From positions 22,362,358 through 22,426,357 of the forward strand of contig OY987244.1 of assembly GCA_963920765.1 (NCBI GenBank): a stretch of DNA of 64,000 bases, read 5' to 3'. Made by a program: the position numbers and the translations under genes. The notes under the pieces were generated by a model that was not told where the DNA came from, did no database searches, and saw only the letters and a program-made list of their open reading frames with translations. Positions 36,006 to 46,176 of this stretch are shown here, in pieces; position 1 is the stretch's first letter, and each line of letters begins with the position of its first letter. The DNA is from Ulota crispa. Its lineage: Eukaryota; Streptophyta; Bryopsida; Orthotrichales; Orthotrichaceae.

Positions 36006-38149
36006 TAGAGGGATGTCTCTCCCAGTTGCCCGTATGTAAGCTACACTGAGGAATGACTAGAGCTCCACAACAAGTGACAGCCAAATGACAAACTAAGGAT
36101 AGATATAGAAACAAACTTGGACCTAGGTGTTACAAGTAGGCGACATGCGAGTTCCACCTTGTATGGCAGTGGGATGATTGTAGGATGAACTTTTTAGGCT
36201 AACAGAGGTAGGTTGGTTCAAAGGTAATGAGGTTTAAAGGACCTAATCAATTTTTAGAGTAAAGAGAGGGGGTGGTATAAAATTATTGACATCAACTACA
36301 ATGACAATAAAAAAGTAACATAGAATCATATCAAAACTTGCAGAGAACAATGAATGCTTTATTGAGCTTTGCAGAAACTCACTGCATATAATGCTAATCA
36401 ACTAAAATAATATGATAAAGGACCTATATGGGTCGAAATATTCAAACCACACTAGCATAGAAGGCAGCAAAGAGTTTAAACCGGGTTGTTAAATTATAGT
36501 CATATGAAAAACTACAATCATACATTGGTCCAATTTAGAATAGGGATGACCCAATAAGGATCCGAGACCCAGCCGTTCTCATCAATATTAAGAAGCCAAG
36601 AGTAGCCACATTAATGAAAAGAATCTGGTTAAATGGAATCAAATGGAGATTGAGAAGCTGTACAAAATCAAGACAGTATTTGCTTATCACCCGAGTAGAC
36701 TTACTTCAAAGAGTTATTCATAGATTTGTTCTCTTGAAGTTCAAAAACAATGCAACTCTGAACTGGTACTACACACAATATTGTAGGTGAGTGATAAGGA
36801 TATCTTTATTTACTAGCCACCACTTTGATGTTTTCATTATTTGAATTTGAAAACTTAAAGAGGGACTCTAAGAAAATGAATTGAGCGCAGCACATTGCAA
36901 AGGACTACCTGCCACCTGGTACCACTGAGTCATTGACAGCAATTGGATGTAACTATTGCACAAGTAAACAAGCTTAACGGCTGCGTTTGTATTTTGGTTG
37001 TTCATAGAAATGTTGGATAGTATAAGTAAGAAGTTTCATTGCAACAAAAGAACTATATAGTAGCAACTAAGAACTTGCGGTCTCACATATCAGATTCATA
37101 TAAGACCAGGATTTCAGTAATTAAGCTATAGTGCTTTGCAGGCTACTAGATAATGAAGAGACGGACTAAGAGTATTTCCAAAATACTAGTGAGACTTGAT
37201 AAACTGCAGAAAGTGCAATTGTTTCCAGTTGCTGAGTGTCCTGAAGTAGAGGTGGCTGGCTTTGTCTTATCAAATATTTAGCAGCAAGGAGGACAAGTTC
37301 ATAGCCAGTCATCTTGCACAAGTTGTGCGGAAACATCACAAAAGGTTTTTGAGTTTTCGACCTCATTCCCTAGAACTTCAGCCTTTGCTAGTTGTGTATT
37401 AGTATTGCATGGTAGTCAGTTAAAATCAAGAAATGATGCAATGACGTATTCTTACTTTGAGTCATTGCCAACTGGCAAGTGTAGAGCACTGTAAAGGGGG
37501 CCCACCATTCATGCCACATGGCACATTGGCATTTGTTCTAGTTTTGATCGTTCTACATTCAACGTCATTGTTTTTGAGTATGAGCGCTTGTCCTAGGATT
37601 TTGACTCGTCCGTTCCTAACTAGCTTAACCTGTTAGGGTTTTTGCATTTGCACACCAAGGCATTAGAATCGGAACCCAACCCCTTTACTGGCAAACGCTA
37701 AAATCGACTCAAGGTCGTTTGCCCCTGTGTTGCAATGTTGCATCTGGCCGGCGCTCAAAACATCGTGGGGAAGTCAAGTTATTCAATCAATATTAGCACC
37801 CGCCTCTAGGTTATTAAGTTTCTCGATCTGCAAGAGCCGCTTTGGTCATCACAGCATCAAATGAAGGATTAGAATGACGTACTCAAACAAGATGATTTTG
37901 AGTGAGCTTGTATTGCTGAACTGCATAATCCTGGCTAGAAATTGCAAGGGTTGAGTCAGGGCTTCTGGAATGTGGAACTTCCTTCAAAAACTTTGTAGTT
38001 CAATTAAGATTCATTCAATGCAATGTTAGTATCAAAGATTTAGTTTCATTATCAAACTAATTAGTGTCAATGCTTACAGGTTAGGGTTTGCGAGAAAGCT
38101 TAGTGCGGTTGTTCCTAATCCAAGCAATGACTGCAACTTATACGGATTG
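36006..38149. other. intergenic region between two divergent genes
   Basis: No gene is supported. It separates the minus-strand MULE-like gene from the plus-strand ParB/methyltransferase pseudogene, so promoters for both would lie here. Short open frames on both strands have no recognisable content. Confidence 0.4.
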
Positions 38150-39968
38150 AGGTTTTGTAGTGAAATAATGTGGATTATGCATCACTAGAAGAAATCCAAA
38201 CCTGACTTCAGAGGTGCCTTCTTCCATCATGCAGGGAAGAGACTTGCCGGAAACAATGTCGCAGTCGCGTTAGCTAAGGAACCGGGTCGTCATCAAACTA
38301 GAGTTGAGCAAAGACCAAAGCAAGCACAAGCATGCAGATCCATCTAGGAATGAGGTGAGCGATGCAGATCTATCATTGTTATCTGGAACTTGTGAATTCC
38401 AAACAAATGTGGGGGAGAATTGTGTGGAGTTGTAGCACTGGCGTTCACGTCGATGTTCAAAGAAGGAAAGGTATTCAAGCCAGTGCAAAGTGTCATTAGT
38501 GACGCAAACGATTGTTGGTAGAGCGGTTGTCAATTTAAATGGAATTGATACAAACCAAGTTAGCTTATGAGTCACCTATTGCTACAGCTCACCTTGGACC
38601 ATTGACAAAGTAGTGAGCCTCTTGGTTTAGGCAATCATTGCAACTTCGACAAAACCGACATCGCATAAGAGGTATCGTCTTCAAACAAAGACACAAACAC
38701 GTCAAAGAAAGTGGTGGCCAAAGAGGGCATCCTCACAACCTCCACGGTAATATACACAAACCCCACCCATTTGCATTGGAATCATGGAATGAGAAATGGC
38801 CTTGTTCCTGGCGTAATGATAGGTAGAATTCACAGCTCAACATGAGAGACTCACTTGTCCTCCTTGATAACTATTGCATTACAAGTGACGACCCTGGAGC
38901 ATAGCCCACCCGGCGAGAATTCGAACTCTCCCCACACTGACGCCAGCAAGCAGCCAAAAATTGGAGACAATGGGGACAAAGAGGTAGCAGAGGGGGAAGA
39001 AGGACCAGAGAAAGACGCTGATTTATTGGAGTACAATCTTTCTCGCAACCAAAAGCTAAATGTTGTGGCAACAACTGCAGGATTACGCCTACAGCCAGAG
39101 CATTTATCCAGGGCTTGGATCCCCTTGTGCCGCCTCATACTGATGCCAATGGTTCAGCCAACACTCGCTTTTGACTTGACAAAACTTGAGCACGAGTTTG
39201 TTCATGGGTATTGTAACAACTCACCCGTCTTCTATGTTTCCACCACAAATGAAAGTGGCGAGGGGACAGACTTCTTGGCAGATGAAGTTGCAACATGGGG
39301 AAAACTTTGGTAGGCAAAGAAAAATAGATTTTTGCTGCAAATAGCAAAGCATCTTGAACTCATTCACATAAAGAACTCAAAGTTCTTTATTTGCAATGAC
39401 AACCATAGAAAAATAGCCTGGATGAACCACATCCAGAAGTTCTACGTTGAGGACCCCCTCTGGCACATTAGCGTGGACTGCATCATTTTTGTGACAAAGG
39501 AAAAATTTAACATTATTATGTAGATTATGCATGACATCAACAAGTAAGTCTAATCCATATAGCAACCTACATCATTTAAGTTCTGAATTCATTGCTGTCA
39601 AACTATTCAAAGTTTGTCAAAAAGGACAACAATGATGTTTGAGCATCCTTCACTGCAGGCATATAGAGGATTTGCATGTGAAGACAAACCTGGTTCACAC
39701 CATGTACTGGACGCAGACCTACAATTTGCTACTAGCAGAAAGTTTTATCAAGCTCATGCGCCCTGCCAAGTTGAAAAACGGAAAACAGTTTAGTCAAAAA
39801 GGACTTGGTATAGCGTTACTGGAGACATCTTTACAACCTTCATGTTTAGGGAATGTTCTTTTAGCCATTCCAAGCATTTTGGAGAAATGTGTCTAAAAAT
39901 GATGAGAAGAACTAAGTTTAGTTGAAATGACATTGAGTATGCTTGTGCCAAGTTAATATGACTGAAGG
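38150..39968 (+). pseudogene. ParB-like N-terminal part of a spliced ParB/methyltransferase gene
   Basis: The plus strand holds decayed exons. Around 38280-38560 a stretch includes LSKDQSKHKHADPSRNEVSD. From about 38870 to 39543 the reading includes RAWIPLCRLILMPMVQPTLA and then FFICNDNHRKIAWMNHIQKF. The order, an I-P-x-x-x-L start followed by an [D/N]-x-N-H-R-x-x-A-W block, fits the ParB/Srx fold, where the consensus is DGxHR or DGERR. An exact GT-AG intron (39544-39658, 115 nt) joins in phase to HIEDLHVKTNLVHTMYWTQT, which ends near 39900. In-frame stops show it is not functional. It and 46177-49624 appear to be one gene, because the latter begins at a splice acceptor and continues the same strand. 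ParB domains fused to DNA methylases are known from phages and bacterial mobile elements. Confidence in the domain is moderate. Confidence 0.5.
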
Positions 39969-40044
39969 GTGAGTGAACTGGACAAAGTGCGCATGGTTTT
40001 TGAAGAAATGCACAACGTTATTAAGACTTGCATTGAAGCACAAG

Positions 40045-40290
40045 CCGAGCGATGCGCGTGCCCCCAGTAGCTCAGTCGCCGCCGACTAAACCGCTGGGGG
40101 CGCGCACATCTGCCTCCAAGCGCGCATCTCACACTTCCATAGTCTGCCTTGTGTCCATCAGTATTGCACTTGGGGGCGGATACACGCGCCCCCAATGGCT
40201 CAATCAGCGGCGACTAAGCCGTTGGGGACGCGCGCATCCGCCCTCAAGCGCACATTCCTCGCTTCTTGTGAGTGCTCAAACCTCCCCCTT
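40045..40290. repeat. palindromic 128 bp repeat, cluster 1 (about two units)
   Basis: A C+G-rich block with units of about 128 bp, each a long imperfect hairpin around GCTCAGTCGCCGCCGACT-type centres and joined by CTTCCATAGTCTGCCTTGTG. The same unit occurs three times at 45505-45900. The contrast with the AT-rich surroundings is strong. Confidence 0.75.
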
Positions 40291-40803
40291 GAAAAGTAAG
40301 CGCAAGCACAACCAAGTTCTAATCTTAGCTGGAATTGAGTTAATCGTGAAAAAATAGCATGAAGGTAGGTTTGAATTGTAGATATTCAACCTAAAGTTGC
40401 CTTCCAAGCAATGATTCTTTTCTAATGAACTTACAACATACAATGATGAGCAAAGAAATAATTGATACGATACATCAAGCGTGGCTAGTTGCAATTGCAG
40501 CATAGGTGGTCATACCTCGTCACGGGGCTTGACATACCCTTTAACTGGATGGTGAGCAGCCTCCATTTTCAGGTGCGCATGCTGGATTGAGTGTTATAAT
40601 AATTCTATTCTAGAGACATATAATCACAACACTCTAGTGGGTTGATACATCAACCCGTTCTAATGGACTAATCTATGCTACTACCTTGTGACAAATAATC
40701 ACAACCTAAATTGGCTTCAATAACCTAGGATTGAGGATTATCTTAATCCTTTGGATTAGTCACAAGATATTCCCTTATCCAGTCAAATAGAAGAATATGA
40801 CGG
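40291..40803. other. short stretch without recognised features
   Basis: Between repeat cluster 1 and the solo LTR I see nothing beyond ordinary AT-rich sequence. Confidence 0.5.
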
Positions 40804-42919
40804 TGTCATAATGGAGATATCTCCATCATGTAGATACTCGTTATATATTTATGTTTGTGTTGATTTCAATAAATCAACAGTTGAGGCAAAAGAGGTGGTC
40901 GTGGTGAGAACCACAGTTTGGTGACAGCGCAGCGGCCATAGATTCCAGTGCGCTGCGCCGTCTTGTCACATGCACAGCTTAGGGGGGTAGGTAGCGGGTT
41001 GGCTGGGCCAATTTCTTGCCTCACTAGCTGCCAAGCCGTGAACCGCCATCACCGCTCGACAAGTCCGATGGGATTCAAATCCGGACCGGCGAGCGACTAG
41101 GAACGACCGCTTCTCCAGCCAACCAAGTCCACGATTTGACGACTGAAGACAAGCGTTTGACGCTATTATATGCTCGCAAAGGCACGTGGCCATTTTACAA
41201 TAGTATTTATTTTGTAATTTAATTATTTTCATATGTTTATCTAGATGTTTTGGAGGCTCATATATTTTGCCTTTGTCTGAATAAAAATACTAAGGGTTTA
41301 GAAGTCAATAGGAAAGGTGTGAAAGGAAAAAAAGTTTGGCATCTATGGTGGGGTTAGGATAGAGAAGGCATGGGCTGATGTGCCCCACCTCCCTACCTTA
41401 GATAGGGTCGAAATTATGGAGAAAAGATTCCTTAGTTGTTGGAAGTTAGTGTATGAGTGTTGGTGGGAAGAAGGGGAAAAAGCCCGAAACTTTGATGTGA
41501 GATTTTTTTCTGTGTATATATGATTTTGAATTGAAATTTAAGGAGATTGTTCCTTGTGTGATTACCTTTTCAAAATAAGTTTGCAAATTTGATTTGAAGT
41601 TGTGATGCAAAAGTTATAAGTGTTTGAATTTTGGAGTCAAAAAGCCAAACTATGAAGAAAGGCTGAGACTTCAACAAGCGATAACTTATGATCTGTATTT
41701 CATTTTGCAATAAGATTTGAAAGGAGTGTTTATCTTAGTATTGAGTTTTTAGAAAGTCTTTAAACTTGAGGTTTGAAGCTTGGACGAGAAAGTTATGGAA
41801 GTGTGAAGGTTTGGAGGTGACTGCCCTTTTGTTAGGAGAAAGCCGAGACTTTGAAGAGCTACAACTTTTGGACAGCATGAGATTTTCTTCTCAGATTTTT
41901 AGGAGTGATAGTCTGTTGTCATAGTTTTTTGAATTATCTTTAATCATTTCATTTGGAGTTTTATTGAAGAAGTTATAGTGGGTAGAAGTTGCGGGTTTGG
42001 GTGCTCTCTAAAAAATTGAGACCCACACTTTGATTGACTAGAGCTTTCAGACAGAGTTTTGTTTTGAAGTGAAAATTTTATGGATTGTAGCCAATAATAT
42101 CATCTTTCTAAATTGATATCACATTTCTATGGGTGATGTATAGAACAAAAGTTATAGAGGTTTATAGAAGCAGTGTTTAGTTTGTAAGGAGGAAAAAGAG
42201 CCTCTACTTTGAACTCACATAATTTTTGGACAGTATCTTAGATTGAGTTGAAATTTGGAGGGATGTTAGAGGGTTAGAAGAGCTTTTTAAGTTGCTATTA
42301 GACTTAGTATTTGAATCTTTGAGCCATCAGTGGCATTAGATAGAAGGTCGCTGCTTTTCTAAAACTTGTTATTTGTGATTTTCTCCATTGTTTTTATTAA
42401 AACATAAAGACTTGAAGACATGAAGACATGAAGACTTGAAGATCTGAAGATATGAAGATTTCAAAAGGAATGTTATTCCTAGCCAGTTTTGGAGGCTCGT
42501 TTGTCAATTCATTTCCATTCTGTTTTGTAAACCTTGTTGCGGGCAGTTTGAGTTAAACCAAACTTAACCCCATTTATTGTCGTGGTGACAAAGTGAGATT
42601 GATCACCCACATGGTCGAGACTTGCTTTGTTCTCACGATCTAGAGTTTTGGCCAGCAGATTGTGAATTTGATTTTAGGATCTCGTCATACGGACGGCAGC
42701 TCGTGTCTGCTGTCCCAATCTACCCGTCCCGTATCCAGTGGGCTCTTATCCCTACCTTGACCCTTATACCCTTAGAGCCAGCCACAAGATAGGTCAACGA
42801 AAGACTAAAGATTGAAGATTTGAAGAGAAGATCAAGATTAAAGACGATTTTAATCGGCAACGCACGATCGCAGCAAGACACCCTGCGTGTTCCCAAGGCG
42901 CGCTCTTCTCAACCCGACA
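40804..42919 (+). mobile_element. solo LTR of the same Ty3/Gypsy family
   Basis: 2116 bp, TGTCATA...CGACA, aligning end to end with the LTRs of the full element. It is flanked by ACGG on both sides (40800-40803 and 42920-42923), so it arose from a complete insertion followed by LTR-LTR recombination. Divergence from the full element's LTRs is several percent in the stretches I compared, many of the changes being C to T or G to A. It also lacks about 43 bp present in the full LTR at about 22203-22245. It is therefore much older than the full element. Confidence 0.88.
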
Positions 42920-43130
42920 ACGGGGTGCGGATTTTCGTGTGCAATATGATGCAAAAGCAAATCCAAAGATCTCTACGTGCTTCAGAACAATGGTTAATTT
43001 ACTAGTGCTAAGCCTAAAGGTTGGTAAGGGCAATTAAGGGCTTGATTTAACAATTCAAGAAGTCAAAATTTGTCATGAGAAGGAGGGGCGGACCCCTGGC
43101 CTAGCAGGGGCGGCAAATCCGTAGCTCAAA

Positions 43131-43820
43131 GGCTAGATTGATGAAAATACTGAGAGGCTAGATTGATGAAATTGCCAAAGCTAGAGTGATGAGATTGCCA
43201 AGGCTAGATTGATGAAGATGCCGAGAGCTAGACTAATGGAAGTGCCAAGGCTAGACTGATGAAATGCCGAGAGGCTTGGACTAATGAAAATGCCAAGAGG
43301 CTTGGAGTGATGAGAATGTCGAGAGGCTAGATTGATGAGAATGTTGAGAGGCTTGGATTGATGAGAATGCTGAGAGGCTAGACTGATGAAAATGCTGAGA
43401 GGCTAGACTGAGGGGAGTGTCAAGAGGCTGGACTCCGAGAAATGCCGAGGCTGGACTCATGAAAAATGCCGAGGGGCTAGACTGGAGGGAATGCCGAGGC
43501 TTGGACTAATGAGAATGCCAAGAGGCTTGGACTGATGAAAATGCCGAGAGGCTAGACTGAGGGGAGTGCCAAGAGGCTAGACTCATGGAAATGCCGAGGC
43601 CAAACTCATGAAAATGCCAAGGGGCTGGACTGAGGGGAATGCTAAGGCTTGAACTGATGAGAATGCCGAGAAGCTTGGACTGAGGGGAATGCCAAGAGGC
43701 TGGACTGTTGAAAATGCTAGGGGCTAAACTCATGGAAATGCCAAGAAGTAGACTCAGATTGAGAGTGCCGAGAGGCTAGACTGATGAGAATGCCAAGAGG
43801 CTAGACTCAAATTGAGAATA
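43131..43820. repeat. degenerate minisatellite, unit about 20-25 bp
   Basis: About 30 irregular units of the type GGCTAGACTGATGAAAATGCC(GAGA). Units vary in length and sequence, so this is an old array. No coding function is supported. Confidence 0.85.
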
Positions 43821-45504
43821 GCTCGGGACTATCCTGGAAGTGAGAACGCCAAGAACTCAGTCTCAGGGGGAGGTGACTGCTGGTTGGGGACGATGGATCA
43901 TATCATTTGCCAAAGGAATCTATGGCCAAGGCTGGGCCTCAAGCTGAAAGATTTAGCTAGCACAGTGACTTTTCAAAGAGCTAGCCTGTGGAATCAAAGG
44001 AGCTGGCCAATGTGAGGCTGAGCTGTCATGATTCCTCAAGAGCTGCTGGGAAGGCTTGTGATGCGGGGGCGAGGCGGGGACGGCATTCTGGTAAGGTTTT
44101 GGTAAGGGAATGGTAAGCCAAGGCTATGGACCATGACGTCTCTCTGACTATGACTCTAAGGGCTGACCAGACCCACAATGACTAATGGAGACTTCTATGA
44201 GGTATGGAAAAGCGGCATTGCTAGTCGTAATCCAACCCCCTAGTGGTTAGTAAGACACTTCTAATCTCCACTAAGGAAACCACAACAATCTTAAGGAGAT
44301 GAAAGGAGTGGGAGGTGGGTCTAAGTGAGAGGGAGGCCAAGGACAAGTGGATAGTGGGGGCAAGGGTGAGTGATCAAAGGAAAGGTTCTAAGCATGGAGG
44401 GGAGGAGCCCAAGTGATAAGTGGCCAAAGAGTGTTGAGAATGATGGCTTGGGAGGAGGTGGGCCTCCCTTTATACATTTAGGAGAGGACATCTTGGCCCT
44501 CTATCTAGGAGATCCATAGATCCCTTGAAATCTACCTAAAATCTAAGAAAAACTCAAAATGGATGAATTTTGGATGAATTTGCCATAACTTTTGGAGCGT
44601 AGCTCCAAACAACAAACGGACAGTGGTATTGGATTTCTTGAACCTAAAATAGTTGGTTTTGGTTGTTCACACTTCCAATTCTAAGCTGCAAGGCGTCGGG
44701 AATCTTGAATGAAGGGTTAGGGATGGATGGATGAAAAACCCATAATTGGTAATTCATCCCAAATTGAGGTATTGACTTTCCAAGGTCTTCCAACGTTGTC
44801 AAGGGAGCCAGGAAACACTCCTTGATTCCGTCAATTGGGCTCTAAATAGATACAATCTTGAAATTGGATGTCGCGCACGTTCTTAAAATTGGATGGATGT
44901 TGCCATTTGAAGTCTTGCCGCTATCGAAACGAACTGAAACTTGGGGGATCTTCATAAATCCTTGAGAAACTCTTCTATGAATTTTGGTAGCATTTTATTG
45001 CCATTTTCCAATCTCCTTTGACTGGAGCCGATTGGTAGCCTAACAAGGTTAATTGTTTGGAATCACGCTCTCTGAAAAGCGGAAGGTCTTAGAAACCTTA
45101 GGTGTGGACAAACTAAATTGACAATGTGACTTGACTAGGTGATGTGGCCCTTGGCCATGGCATAACTAATCTAACCCTCTCTAATTAGGCTAGTGGAGAC
45201 TTTTGGAGGGGATCCCAAGTCCCATGTGACTAATCCTAAACTAACCCTCTCTACTTAGGTTAGTGGGGACTTTTGGAGGGGATCCCAAGCCCCATGTATG
45301 TATGTCACTCAAACTAACTAAAAACTACTATATCTCACTAAACCTCTCCTAATGACATACCAAATGGAATAGGGTAAATGGTGTACTGCTAACCATTTGG
45401 TTTAACTAATCTAAATCAACATAAATGGCTATTCCATTTATATTGATGTAATTTCAAAGCTAAGTAAAACAAAAAATGAATTCAAGACTTCTAGTGCTAA
45501 ATCT
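43821..45504. other. gene-free stretch with a 70 bp direct duplication
   Basis: Mostly unassigned sequence. At 45171-45300 a unit of 70 bp starting CTAACCCTCTCTA and ending near CCCATGT occurs twice in tandem with few differences. It lies between the minisatellite and repeat cluster 2, inside what is probably an enlarged intron of the ParB/methyltransferase pseudogene. Confidence 0.5.
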
Positions 45505-45900
45505 AAGACTTACACTTCCATAGTCTGCATTGTGTCCATCAGTATTGCGCTTAAGGGCAGATGCGCATGCCCCTAGCGGCTCTGTCGGCCGCAACTGAGC
45601 TGCTAAGGGCGCGCGCATCCACCCCCAAGCGCACATCTCTTGCTTCCATAATCTGCCTTGTGTCCATCAATATTGCGCTTGGAGGCGGATGCGCGCGCTT
45701 CTAAGTGCTCAGCCGGCGGCAATTGAGCCGCTACGGGCTTGTACATCCGCCCCTAAGCGCGCTGCGCTCGCTTTCATAGTTTGCTTTGTGTCCATCAGTA
45801 TTGCGCTTGGAGGCAGATGCGCGCATCTCCAATGGCTCAGTCGGCGGCGACTGAGCCATTGGGTTGTGCGCATCCACCTCCAAGCGCGCAACCTTTCCTT
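45505..45900. repeat. palindromic 128 bp repeat, cluster 2 (three units)
   Basis: The phrase TGTGTCCATC occurs at 45531, 45659 and 45787, exactly 128 bp apart. Each unit contains a long hairpin. In the third unit it spans 45803-45887 with arms of about 40 bp, centred on GGCTCAGTCGGCGGCGACTG. C+G content is far above the surroundings. Confidence 0.85.
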
Positions 45901-46176
45901 TTTTAATTTAGAAAGAATGCTGCTTCTGTGCTTTTGAGGCAGATTTAGGGACTTGCCTATGCATCGTTGTTGCTCAATAAGCTCTTCGGTGGTCGGCTGA
46001 TAGTGCTCCGACACTTGATTAATGCTCATTATTATTGTTCTTTTTTATTAGTTCAGTCGTTCTTTGCAATTGCGCATTCATTAGGTGTTGCTAATTTGAA
46101 TAGTTTATTTCATTTTTTCTTGTGCAAATGACAGTCTCATAATTATCATTCATATTTGCATGTGCTGATTATGCAG

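Noticed and set aside
43131-43820. CRISPR-like array
   Set aside because: Unit lengths are irregular, there is no repeat/spacer alternation, and the context is a plant nuclear genome. It is a minisatellite.
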